A stretch of DNA of 17,438 nucleotides from 13-2-20CM-68-14 sp051955535 (GTDB lineage Bacteria > Actinomycetota > Thermoleophilia > Gaiellales > Gaiellaceae). Positions 1-7,020 of this stretch are shown piece by piece (position 1 is the first letter of the stretch; the number at the start of each line of letters is the position of its first letter). The translations under genes were made by a program, and so were the position numbers. The DNA lies in assembly GCA_051955535.1 (NCBI GenBank), contig JBQCGP010000026.1, forward strand, positions 1-17,438, given 5' to 3'. The notes under the pieces are model-generated. The model was not told where the DNA came from. It worked only from the letters and a program-made list of their open reading frames with translations, and did no database searches.

Positions 1-1
1 T

Positions 2-244
2 CGCGCGCGCGTGAACGTTGTATGCCCGGGCTGGACCGATTCGCCGATGACCCGCGGCGAGGTCGATGACGACGTCCTCGACCGAGTCACCGCGACGATG
101 CCGCTCCGCAAGATCGCGCAGCCCGAGGATGTTGCACACCAGGTCGTCGTCCTGTCCTCCGACGAGCTGTCAGGCCACGTCACGGGCCAAGTCGTGGTAG
201 TTGCAGGCGGCATGGAGGGCCGGCTGCTGCATGGCAGCGACTGA
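2..244 (+). CDS. Short-chain dehydrogenase/reductase (SDR), C-terminal part only
   Basis: The gene enters from the left edge, so only the last 80 residues are visible. They carry the usual end of a classical SDR: an N-V-V-C-P-G-W segment with a following S-P-M (the 'NxVxPG..TPM' region after the catalytic Tyr/Lys), then P-L-R-K-I-A-Q-P-E-D-V-A, and finally S-G-H-V-T-G-Q-V with V-A-G-G-M, equivalent to the 'tGq.l.vdGG' end of the family. Members are NAD(P)-dependent cytoplasmic oxidoreductases. The substrate cannot be told because the catalytic YxxxK and cofactor motifs lie outside the window. The stop is TGA at 242-244. A compound inverted repeat begins only 8 bp later and may mark the end of the transcript. 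Family assignment is firm; function within the family is open. Confidence 0.85.
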   Translation, partial: RARVNVVCPGWTDSPMTRGEVDDDVLDRVTATMPLRKIAQPEDVAHQVVVLSSDELSGHVTGQVVVVAGGMEGRLLHGSD

Positions 245-252
245 CCAAGGCA

Positions 253-323
253 GGGACTGTCCCCGGATGGGGACTGTCCCAACAACCGTTTAATGGGACA
301 GTCCCCGTTCGAGGACAGTCCCT
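253..323. repeat. REP-like compound inverted repeat built from four GGGACTGTCCC-type units
   Basis: Four near-identical palindromic units occur: GGGACTGTCCCC at 253-264, GGGGACTGTCCC at 269-280, GGGACAGTCCCC at 295-306 and AGGACAGTCCCT at 312-323. The 28-nt left arm (253-280) is the reverse complement of the right arm (295-322) at 25 of 28 positions, around a 14-nt loop (281-294). Each unit is itself a palindrome around a central T or A, so the block can fold as one long hairpin or as smaller ones. It sits directly after the SDR stop codon. This layout fits REP/BIME-type intergenic elements, which are often moved by RAYT transposases. No such transposase is in the window. Confidence 0.75.
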
Positions 324-333
324 CAAAGAAAAG

Positions 334-355
334 GCGGCGGCCCGAGGGCCGCCGC
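334..355. terminator. Strong GC hairpin next to an A-tract (terminator-like)
   Basis: GCGGCGGCCC (334-343) pairs perfectly with GGGCCGCCGC (346-355) around a very short loop. The A-rich stretch AAAGAAAA (325-332) lies on its left. On the minus strand this reads as stem followed by a T-tract, the textbook intrinsic terminator order. On the plus strand, where the SDR gene would need it, no T-tract follows. It may serve either direction, but no minus-strand gene directly feeds it inside the window. Confidence 0.45.
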
Positions 356-360
356 GATGT

Positions 361-707
361 GAGCTCCAACGCAGCCGCAGGAAGATTGCCGTCAGTCCCC
401 GACCGGAGGAGTCTTCTCGTGTATCGACCGAACCGCGGCAGGCCTTGAGCTAAACCCTCTGCCGAAAGTGCAAAGCACTTTCGGCAGCTAAATGTCAGGC
501 GGGGCCGCCGCCCGACCCCGCCTGATCTCCCGTGAGAGAGCCGCAGTGAAGATCTCCGATGGCCCGCGCCGCATCGGGCCCCCGGGACTGGATCCGGAGC
601 GCCCCCGCCGCATCGGGGCGCATCTCGGAATGTGCCCTGAGTATCGCGAGACGCCTCCACTTGATCTATCCCCCTTCTTCGGTTGACTGCCGTGGTTCAC
701 TTCCCGG
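361..707 (+). other. Gene-free leader region with several hairpins upstream of the methyltransferase/reductase gene
   Basis: I see no credible coding region here. Two clear hairpins are present: a perfect 13-bp stem (459-471 with 475-487, loop AAA), and a 10-bp stem TCAGGCGGGG/CCCCGCCTGA (495-504 with 516-525) around an 11-nt loop. Further down, GCCGCATCGGG occurs twice (568-578 and 607-617), and each copy sits beside complementary C-rich sequence that can fold locally. I compared the stretch from memory with the conserved cores of SAM-I, SAM-IV, SAH and cobalamin riboswitches and found none. It may be an unrecognised structured 5' leader or simply terminators and GC-rich spacer. Confidence 0.4.
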
Positions 708-2507
708 ATGCCCGATCGGTTCCAAAAACGGCTTGAACACGGCCCTCCGGTCGTCACGGACGGCGGCATGGGCGTGCTCGTCTCCAGCGCGGTGGCCGGT
801 TTGCGCTGTCCGGAGGAGGCCAATATCCGGGCGCCGGAGAGCGTCGTCTCATTGCACACGAGCTTCATCGCCGCAGGCGCCGAGTTGATCGAGACGAACA
901 CATTTGGTGCCAACCGGCACAAGCTGCGCGCCCGGTTCCTCGAGGACGAGCTCGCCGCGATCAACGAGGCGGGCGTGAAGCTGGCGCGGGAGGCGCGGGA
1001 GATCTCCGGACACGACGTCTATGTCGCCGGTTCGATCGGGCCGCTCGGAGAAGGTCTCGACAAGGCCGAGCGTGGCCCCGTTTTCGCAGAGCAGGCCGCG
1101 CTCTTGGACGGCCGCGGCGTCGACCTCTTCATGGTCGAGACGTTCTTCGATCTCGACGAGCTGACCACCGCCATCGAGGCGGTCCAGGGTGTCTCGAGCC
1201 TGCCGGTCGTGGCCATGCTCACCTTCGACGAGGACGCGGAGACCTTCGGCGGAGTCTCCGCCCGGGACGCGGTCGAGCGCCTGGCGGGCTACGACCTCGC
1301 GGCCGTCGGCGCTAACCACGGCGCCGGCCTGCACGCTGCCCTCGCCGCGCTCGAAGCGATGGGCAACGGCCGGCCGCTCGCCGCACTCCCGAACGTCGGC
1401 CTCGCCAGCCTGTCCGGCGGCCGCGTCATCTACCCGCATGCGACGCCGGAGTACTTCGCGGAGTTCGCCGCCCAGGCCCGCGCGCGCGGCGCGCGCGTGA
1501 TCGGCGGCTGCTGCGGGACAACGCCGACGGAGATCGCAGCGATCGCGCGCGCGGACGAGGAGGAGCGCAAGCCGACGGTTCCTTTTGCGGCGGCCGAGCG
1601 CGAGCTGGTGACCGCCGCCCACGAGCGTCCGGAGAAGACGGAGCTCGCTACAGCGCTCGAGGCCGGCGAGTGGGTCACCTGTGTCGAGCTCGACCCGCCG
1701 AAGGGCGGCACCTACGACTCCATGCTCGCGGTCACACAGACGCTGAAGGATTCAGGCGCCGTCGGCTTCGTCGACATCAACGACAACCCGATGGCGCGTG
1801 CCCGCGCCAACGCGCTGATGGCGGCGATCGCGATCGAGCGCGCGTGTGCGATCGAGACGATCCCGCACGTGACCCCGCGCGACACGTCCGTGATGGGCCT
1901 GCAGTCGCAGCTTCTCGGCGCGCACGCGGAGGGAGTCCGCAACGTTCTTGCGGTCACCGGCGACCCGCCGCACGTCGGCGACTACCCCGGCTCGCAGGGT
2001 GTCTACGACGTCGACTCGATCGGGCTCGCGCAGATGGTCACCCGCCTCAACGCCGGCGAAGACTTCAACGGGAAGGCGATCGACGCCCCGACCTCGTTCT
2101 TCCTCGGCGTCGCCGTCAACCCCTCGGCTTACGACCTCGAGACTGAGCTCGACCGGTTCCGGCGCAAGGTCGAGGCCGGCGCGCAGTTCGCGATGACGCA
2201 GGCGCTGTTCGACCTCGACTACCTCGACCGTTTCGAGGAACGCCTCGGCGACTGGCCGATCCCCGTGCTGGTCGGGATCTTCATCGTCCGCTCGCACCAG
2301 CTCGCGGTACGCCTGCACAACGAGGTGCCCGGGATCGTCGTCCCCGAGCCGGTGCAGGAGCGCTTCCGCGAAGCCGGGCCTCACGGCGCCGAGGTGGGGC
2401 TCGACCTCGCGCGCGAGCTCTACGCCGAGGCGCGTGAGAAGGCCGCCGGCGTCTACGTCATCCCGCCCTTCCGGCAGCCCGAGGCGGCGCTCGAGCTACT
2501 GGGCTAA
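708..2507 (+). CDS. Bifunctional homocysteine S-methyltransferase / methylenetetrahydrofolate reductase
   Basis: This is a two-domain cytoplasmic enzyme of 599 residues, the length and order of the Bacillus YitJ type. Residues ~1-290 form a homocysteine S-methyltransferase barrel, with D-G-G-M-G near the start and the zinc-binding G-G-C-C-G-T-T at 266-272 (Cys268/Cys269). Residues ~310-599 form a MetF-like FAD-dependent reductase: V-E-L-D-P-P-K with Glu327 at the position of the catalytic Glu, H-V-T-P-R-D at 387-392 and T-G-D-P-P at 417-421. Together the halves would reduce methylene-THF and methylate homocysteine to methionine, feeding SAM supply. One feature is odd: the third zinc ligand, Cys in the family's G-x-N-C motif, is His204 here (G-A-N-H). 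The ATG at 708 starts at the expected domain edge but has no clear ribosome binding site. The stop overlaps the convergent protease gene by 4 bp. Confidence 0.9.
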   Translation: MPDRFQKRLEHGPPVVTDGGMGVLVSSAVAGLRCPEEANIRAPESVVSLHTSFIAAGAELIETNTFGANRHKLRARFLEDELAAINEAGVKLAREAREISGHDVYVAGSIGPLGEGLDKAERGPVFAEQAALLDGRGVDLFMVETFFDLDELTTAIEAVQGVSSLPVVAMLTFDEDAETFGGVSARDAVERLAGYDLAAVGANHGAGLHAALAALEAMGNGRPLAALPNVGLASLSGGRVIYPHATPEYFAEFAAQARARGARVIGGCCGTTPTEIAAIARADEEERKPTVPFAAAERELVTAAHERPEKTELATALEAGEWVTCVELDPPKGGTYDSMLAVTQTLKDSGAVGFVDINDNPMARARANALMAAIAIERACAIETIPHVTPRDTSVMGLQSQLLGAHAEGVRNVLAVTGDPPHVGDYPGSQGVYDVDSIGLAQMVTRLNAGEDFNGKAIDAPTSFFLGVAVNPSAYDLETELDRFRRKVEAGAQFAMTQALFDLDYLDRFEERLGDWPIPVLVGIFIVRSHQLAVRLHNEVPGIVVPEPVQERFREAGPHGAEVGLDLARELYAEAREKAAGVYVIPPFRQPEAALELLG

Positions 2508-3640
2508 GGCGCGCAGTGCCCCGTCGAGACCGGGCCGTGGGCAGCCGCCAGGGCGGTCCGGATCGGCAGGAATGGGACGCCGAAGCCTCCGCCGCCGACC
2601 CGAGAGGCGAAGACCATCGTCTGCACCGACCCGTTCGCATCGACACCGGGCCCACCGGAGTCGCCGTGGCGGAAGGTGCCGCGCAGCGTCGTCACCAACC
2701 GGTTGACCAGCCCGGCACCGTACGCGTTTTGCATCAGCGCGAACTGCGTCCTGCCGATCCGCCCGGGCGTGGCATTGAAGGGCCCATCCTCGGGGTAGCC
2801 GAGGGCCGCGATGCTCGCTCCGGGTGTCGGACTCGCGAGCGGCAGGGCCCTCGCATGCAATCGCGGAACCCGCAGCACCGCGACGTCGTTCGTCGGGTCG
2901 AACGCGACGACGGTGGCACCGAGCCGCGTGTTCGAGCCGAATGGATTGACCGCCGTGTCTCTCTCGCCGGCGACAACATGGGCCGCCGTGACGACCGTGC
3001 CGGGCGCGGCGACCCAACCGGACCCTTCGATCCCGAGGCCGCACGCCGTCCCGATCACTCGGACGACGCTCGGAGCCGCGGCACGCACACCCGGCAGGCG
3101 GAGGACGGCCGGATTAGGCGGCGGAACGTCGGCGACAGGACCGCCGAGCGCCGGGAACGGATCGATGCGCGCGAGCGCCTGCAGCAGCGAGCGCGGCGGC
3201 AGGATCGAGTTCAGCTGCCGCAGCACGAACGAGCGCTGAACTGCCTGCCGCAGCGAGCTCTGGCCGGGGAGCTGAAGCGCGACGACGCCGAACACCCACG
3301 CGAGGCAGAGGCCCGCGGCGGCCCCGAGCAGCAGCCCGCCGAAGTTGTCCAGCGAGCGAAGCGACGGGACTCTGAACAGCTCCGCCCGAAGCGTCAGCCC
3401 GATTCGGGCGCCGAGCGACTGAAACAGGACCACGAGGAGCAACGCGCCGCCGACCGCGAGCAGCGGCGCGTAGCGTGACTGGCTGCCTGACTGCAACACG
3501 GCGTTCGCGAGCCGCCCGCCCACGATTGCGCCCGCGACGACTCCGGCGAGCGCGAGCGCGCCCGCCACAAAACCCTCCTGCGCGCCGCGAGCCGCGAGCA
3601 AAGCAGCGAAGGCCACCACGACCCAGTCCAGCCAGGTCAC
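2504..3640 (-). CDS. MarP-like membrane-anchored periplasmic serine protease (CvpA-like domain + trypsin-like domain)
   Basis: The protein has 378 residues. The N-terminal ~125 contain about four hydrophobic segments (roughly 4-20, 24-42, 58-76, 100-124) in CvpA/colicin-V-production style. From ~185 a chymotrypsin-fold protease follows, with the full triad visible: His221 in T-A-A-H-V-V, Asp252 in N-D-V-A-V-L and Ser328 in G-D-S-G-G-P. Cys200 and Cys376 sit where MarP of M. tuberculosis (Rv3671c) has its redox-sensitive disulfide flanking the protease domain. MarP protects against acid and oxidative stress, but the role here is inferred by homology. The start is GTG at 3640 with no Shine-Dalgarno. 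A TAGCCT box lies 9 nt upstream, which suggests a leaderless mRNA. The gene diverges from the SnoaL-like gene and converges with the methyltransferase/reductase gene, overlapping its stop by 4 bp. Confidence 0.88.
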   Translation of the reverse strand: MTWLDWVVVAFAALLAARGAQEGFVAGALALAGVVAGAIVGGRLANAVLQSGSQSRYAPLLAVGGALLLVVLFQSLGARIGLTLRAELFRVPSLRSLDNFGGLLLGAAAGLCLAWVFGVVALQLPGQSSLRQAVQRSFVLRQLNSILPPRSLLQALARIDPFPALGGPVADVPPPNPAVLRLPGVRAAAPSVVRVIGTACGLGIEGSGWVAAPGTVVTAAHVVAGERDTAVNPFGSNTRLGATVVAFDPTNDVAVLRVPRLHARALPLASPTPGASIAALGYPEDGPFNATPGRIGRTQFALMQNAYGAGLVNRLVTTLRGTFRHGDSGGPGVDANGSVQTMVFASRVGGGGFGVPFLPIRTALAAAHGPVSTGHCAP

Positions 3641-3663
3641 CTACGTTCTAGGCTAGTGACTCC
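3641..3663. promoter_or_regulatory. Shared divergent promoter with a symmetrical -10 element
   Basis: Only 23 bp separate the two divergent GTG starts (3640 minus, 3664 plus). At 3648-3656 lies CTAGGCTAG, a near palindrome. It reads TAGGCT on the plus strand (3649-3654) and TAGCCT on the minus strand (3655-3650), and each is exactly 9 nt from its start codon. Both match the TANNNT -10 pattern of leaderless actinobacterial genes, and neither start has a ribosome binding site. Sharing one melted -10 region is an inference. Confidence 0.5.
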
Positions 3664-4092
3664 GTGGACGGTGCCGAGCTCCAGGACTTCATCGACCGCT
3701 ACAACGACGCGTGGAACGCCCACGACGTCGACGCCATCGTCGCCATGCACACCGACGACTCGGTGTTCGAGAACCACGTCACCGGCGATGTCAACGTCGG
3801 GCGCGAGCAGATCGGAGCTGCGATCCGTGGCATCTTCTCCGTCTTTCCCGACCTGAGCTTCGAGGGCCGCCGTCATTACATCCGTCAGGACCTCGTCATC
3901 CAGGAGTGGACCGCCCGCGGCACCCACGAGGGCACGATGACGCGAGGCGGAATAGAGGTCCCCCCGACGGGCAAGAGAGTCGAGTACAAGGGCATGGACG
4001 TGATCCCGATCCGAGACGGCCTCGTCGCGCGCAAGGACGTCTACTCGGACTCCGTCACCTTGCTGCGGCAGCTCGGGTTGAACAGCATCTAG
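3664..4092 (+). CDS. SnoaL-like / ester cyclase-like polyketide cyclase-fold protein (NTF2-like)
   Basis: This is a small single-domain protein of 142 residues. It has the pattern of the SnoaL-like NTF2 fold: a first helix with Y-N-D-A-W-N-A-H-D-V-D-A-I, then M-H-T-D-D-S-V-F-E, a helix ending in I-F-S-V-F-P-D-L-S-F, and strands with E-W-T-A-R-G-T-H-E-G-T and Y-K-G-M-D-V-I-P-I-R-D-G. The family includes polyketide cyclases, limonene-epoxide-hydrolase-like enzymes and many proteins of unknown role, so no reaction can be assigned. The start chosen is GTG at 3664, without a ribosome binding site and 9 nt after a TAGGCT box. The promoter of the downstream tRNA gene appears to overlap the 3' end of this gene. 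Confidence 0.8.
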   Translation: MDGAELQDFIDRYNDAWNAHDVDAIVAMHTDDSVFENHVTGDVNVGREQIGAAIRGIFSVFPDLSFEGRRHYIRQDLVIQEWTARGTHEGTMTRGGIEVPPTGKRVEYKGMDVIPIRDGLVARKDVYSDSVTLLRQLGLNSI

Positions 4093-4093
4093 C

Positions 4094-4099
4094 TACAAT
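4094..4099 (+). promoter_or_regulatory. Probable -10 box of the tRNA-Asp gene
   Basis: TACAAT lies immediately after the SnoaL-like stop codon, 12 nt before the first base of the tRNA. This is a good match to the bacterial -10 consensus and is unusually AT-rich for this DNA. I could not pick a convincing -35 element at 17-bp spacing. Confidence 0.5.
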
Positions 4100-4111
4100 C
4101 GTCCGGCTCCC

Positions 4112-4185
<74 letters not shown>

Positions 4186-4288
4186 TATTTCCTCGCCGTC
4201 GACCTCGAAGCAAAGTCCTCCTGTGCCGGCAAACCGTTCTCGGTCAGGACGCGTACTGGTCTGAAACCGAACCGGATGGAGGTGGGTC

Positions 4289-5443
4289 ATGCGCGACGCG
4301 CTGACACCAGTTGTATCCGGGTCGAGGGCAAAGTGGCAGGGGCTCGTGGTGACGATCGTCGCGGTCGCATGGATTGCTGCGGCGGCGCAACCCGCGGCGG
4401 CGACGCCGAGTGGCTTCGTCGGCGGGTTCAACAACGTCATGACCGTTGCGTCGACGGTGCCGAAGAACGGGGATGTCAACCCGTACGGCGTCGCGGTCGC
4501 GCCGGTCACCACGGGAAGTCTTGTCAGGGGCGATGTCCTGGTCAGCAACTTCAACAACCATCGCAACCTGCAAGGGACGGGCACGACAATCGACGAGGTC
4601 TCCCCGACTGGGGACGTCAGCCTCTTCGCATCGCTCGATCCGAACAAGCTGCCCGGCGCCTGCCCTGGCGGCCTCGGACTGACGACCGCCTTGGTCGCGC
4701 TGAAGAGCGGGTGGGTGATCGTCGGAAGTCTCCCGACCAAGAACGGGAGCTCGGCGACCGCGCAGGCGGGCTGCCTGCTCGTGCTCGACAGCTCCGGCAA
4801 GCCGGTCGAGACGATCACCGGACCGCTCGTCAACGGCCCGTGGGACATGACAGCGCTCGACAACGGCGGTACTGCGGACCTGTTCGTGACAAACGTGCTC
4901 AACGGCACCGTCGCTGCCAGCCCGAACACCGTTGACGAGGGCACCGTCGTCAGGATCGATCTGAAGAACCTCAGCGGCGTCAAGCCGACGATCAGCTCCG
5001 AGACGACGATCGGCGAAGGGTTCGCGGAGCGAACCGACCCGGCCGCCCTGGTCGTCGGCCCGACCGGCCTCGGACTGGCAAGCGACGGCACTCTCTACGT
5101 CGCTGACAGCGCCGCCAACCGGATCGCCGCGATCGGCGATGCGGCCACGACCGGCACAGCCTCCAACGGGGGCGCAACGGTCTCGAGCGACGGCGCGCTC
5201 AACGATCCGCTTGGTCTCGCGGTCGCCCCGACCGGAGACATCCTCACCGCCAACGGCGGCGACGGAAACCTGGTCGAGACCACTCCGGCCGGCGACCAGG
5301 TCGCAGTCAAGATGCTCGACAACAGCCCGGCGCCGCCCGGACCCAACGGCAACGGCACACTCTTCGGCATTGCCGTCGCACCCGGAGGTGCCGGGGTGTA
5401 CTTCGTCGACGACGGCACCAACACACTCAACCTCCTGCACTGA
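4289..5443 (+). CDS. Secreted beta-propeller-like (NHL/SMP-30-style) protein of unknown function
   Basis: The protein has 384 residues. A hydrophobic stretch at ~18-34 followed by A-Q-P-A-A-A makes a signal peptide with cleavage near residue 38. The mature part is rich in Gly, Asn, Thr and Asp and contains repeated blade-like strings: N-P-Y-G-V-A-V-A, G-P-T-G-L-G-L-A with G-T-L-Y-V-A-D-S-A, D-P-L-G-L-A-V-A with G-D-I-L-T-A-N-G-G, and L-F-G-I-A-V-A with G-V-Y-F-V-D-D. Such strings are typical of NHL or SMP-30-like propellers. No catalytic signature stands out. The ATG at 4289 has a strong GGAGG (4278-4282) 6 nt upstream. It is the first gene of the putative island and is transcribed away from the tRNA. 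Its closest role could be an extracellular binding or lactonase-like protein, but I cannot assign one. Confidence 0.75.
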   Translation: MRDALTPVVSGSRAKWQGLVVTIVAVAWIAAAAQPAAATPSGFVGGFNNVMTVASTVPKNGDVNPYGVAVAPVTTGSLVRGDVLVSNFNNHRNLQGTGTTIDEVSPTGDVSLFASLDPNKLPGACPGGLGLTTALVALKSGWVIVGSLPTKNGSSATAQAGCLLVLDSSGKPVETITGPLVNGPWDMTALDNGGTADLFVTNVLNGTVAASPNTVDEGTVVRIDLKNLSGVKPTISSETTIGEGFAERTDPAALVVGPTGLGLASDGTLYVADSAANRIAAIGDAATTGTASNGGATVSSDGALNDPLGLAVAPTGDILTANGGDGNLVETTPAGDQVAVKMLDNSPAPPGPNGNGTLFGIAVAPGGAGVYFVDDGTNTLNLLH

Positions 5444-5457
5444 CGGGCAACGTCGCC

Positions 5458-5503
5458 AGCGGAGCCAAGGAGCAGCCCGAGTGGCTACGCCCTTGGTTCC
5501 GCT
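5458..5503 (+). terminator. Inverted repeat after the propeller gene, possible terminator
   Basis: AGCGGAGCCAAGG (5458-5470) pairs with CCTTGGTTCCGCT (5491-5503) at 12 of 13 positions across a 20-nt loop, 15 bp after the stop codon at 5443. It lies between two convergent genes, so it could serve either strand. There is no T-tract, so factor-independent termination is uncertain. The rest of 5444-5607 shows nothing else. Confidence 0.4.
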
Positions 5504-5607
5504 GCCGGCGGCACACGGTCAGCCTCGACCCGCTTAGCGATCGACCTCCAGGTGCGGCGGCGCGCCCAGACCACAGGTGGCTCAGTCTGGCCGGATAGGC
5601 GCTCGCA

Positions 5608-6837
5608 TCAACGGCCGATCAGGAGGTCCATGTGTTCGGCGAGGTACTCCGCGTCGCTGCCAACGCCGGAGAGCAGGCCGGACTTGAATGTGTGCATCCA
5701 GTGCAGGCCCAGGAAGTAGAGCCCCGGCGAGTCGGTGACCCCGCGCTGCTGGAGCGGGCGGCCCTGGGCATCCAACACCGGTGCCCGCAGCCAGCCGTAG
5801 TCGTAGTCGTAGCCGGTCGCCCAGACAACGGCCGCGATCCTTTCGCGACGCAGGTCGAGGTACTCGACCTCGGCAACCTTGGTTGGCAGGACCGCTGACC
5901 CGGTCGGCTCTCCCTCGGAGAGTTCCACGTCCGGATTCGTGGCCGCGATCTCCAGCGCGGCGGCCAGGAAACCGGCGAACGCCGCGTCGGCTTCGTCGAG
6001 CACGTCGTTCGCGTTTCTCGCGACGGCAAACGTGCCGTCGGACGCACCGATCACGCGCCCGAGCACTCGAATGCCGTCTGCAGCCATCTGGCGGACGTTG
6101 ACGTCGTAGCCACCGCTCACGCCGGTGACAACAGTCGATGGAGGCCACCGCCGCCCCGGGAGACTGTCGATTGTCTGGGCGAAGCGGCCCATCCGGTCCA
6201 GCCACCAGTAGACGTCCTTGCCGCCGAGCCGCCGCGGAACGCGCCGGTGCCTGGAGACGGACAGGAACACCGTACGCCCAGCACGCAGCAGTTCGTCGCC
6301 GATCTGGCAGCCGGATGCCCCGCTACCGACCACGAGCACAGCGCCGTCCGGCAGGTCCTCCGGGCGCCGGTAGCGAGTCGGATCGGTCTGCAGCACCGAC
6401 GGCGCAACGTTCTCGGAGAACTGCGGGACGCGCGGCCGCTGGAACGGCCCAGTCGCGACGACGATATGACGGGCGTGCATCGTCCCGTCCGGGATCGACA
6501 ACACGAATCCGCCGTCTTCCGCACGCAGCTCGGTCACCTCGGTGTGCTCCCGCACCGGGGCACGCATGCTCGCGGCGTAGTCCTCGATGACGCGCAGGAT
6601 CTCGCGCCAGTGCGCGAACCCGTCCACGTCGTCGCCGGAGTAGACATACCCCGGCAGTTCCAGCGACCAGTTCGGGAACTGGAAGCGCAGCGACTCCCAG
6701 CGCTCTATCCGCCAGCGCTCTCCGATCTGCCCCCGCTCCAGCACCACGTGCTCCCGGCCACGTTGCTGCAGCACCGCGCTCATGGCCAATCCCGCCTGAC
6801 CGCCCCCGATGACGATGGTGTCGTGGTGCTCTCGCAT
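5608..6837 (-). CDS. Flavin-containing monooxygenase-like NAD(P)H/FAD oxidoreductase (CzcO-like)
   Basis: The protein has 409 residues from ATG 6837. It has the two-dinucleotide-domain layout of group B flavoprotein monooxygenases: an FAD motif T-I-V-I-G-G-G-Q-A-G-L at ~7-17, E-R-W-E-S-L-R-F-Q-F-P-N-W after it, the linking V-V-A-T-G-P-F at ~126-132, an NAD(P)H motif V-V-G-S-G-A-S-G at ~169-176, and a second ATG-like W-A-T-G-Y-D-Y-D near the C-terminus. These enzymes oxygenate N, S or carbonyl carbon of small substrates, using NADPH and O2. The C-terminal L-H-W-M-H-T-F-K-S-G-L-L-S-G-V-G resembles the MSMEG_0569-type subgroup as I remember it. An upstream in-frame ATG at 6936 would add 33 residues with no family counterpart, so I prefer 6837. 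The substrate is unknown; its position beside methyl- and glycosyltransferases suggests a tailoring role. Confidence 0.85.
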   Translation of the reverse strand: MREHHDTIVIGGGQAGLAMSAVLQQRGREHVVLERGQIGERWRIERWESLRFQFPNWSLELPGYVYSGDDVDGFAHWREILRVIEDYAASMRAPVREHTEVTELRAEDGGFVLSIPDGTMHARHIVVATGPFQRPRVPQFSENVAPSVLQTDPTRYRRPEDLPDGAVLVVGSGASGCQIGDELLRAGRTVFLSVSRHRRVPRRLGGKDVYWWLDRMGRFAQTIDSLPGRRWPPSTVVTGVSGGYDVNVRQMAADGIRVLGRVIGASDGTFAVARNANDVLDEADAAFAGFLAAALEIAATNPDVELSEGEPTGSAVLPTKVAEVEYLDLRRERIAAVVWATGYDYDYGWLRAPVLDAQGRPLQQRGVTDSPGLYFLGLHWMHTFKSGLLSGVGSDAEYLAEHMDLLIGR

Positions 6838-6985
6838 ACGCGGCTCTGCAGATAGCTGAGAGTCGAGCCGAGCGTACTCGCCACCGGGCTTGCGGCTCGA
6901 GTCAGTCGACGCGGTGAGCACCGACGTGAGGTTCATCCTGGTTTCGGCTCAGCCAACGGCGTGGACAGTCGCGGGAGCGGACTGC

Positions 6986-7020
6986 GCGCGTCGGCGTCGC
7001 GCGAGCGGCGCTCGACGCGC
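6986..7020 (-). terminator. GC-rich hairpin directly after a methyltransferase stop codon
   Basis: GCGCGTCG (6986-6993) pairs perfectly with CGACGCGC (7013-7020). The right arm abuts the TAA stop of the minus-strand methyltransferase gene (7021-7023). On the minus strand no T-tract follows the stem. It could end that transcript or protect its 3' end before the monooxygenase gene begins. Confidence 0.35.

Noticed and set aside
361..707. SAM, SAH or cobalamin riboswitch upstream of the methionine-pathway gene
   Set aside because: None of the conserved cores I know for these classes is present. Only generic hairpins are seen.
492..964. Open frames on both strands over the leader and the start of the methyltransferase gene
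   Set aside because: They are Pro/Arg-rich with no domain pattern, as expected by chance in GC-rich DNA, and those past 708 are shadows of a convincing gene.
2516..3478. Long plus-strand frame opposite the MarP-like gene
   Set aside because: It is Arg/Asp/Glu-rich low-complexity translation. The minus strand has a full catalytic triad and membrane segments.
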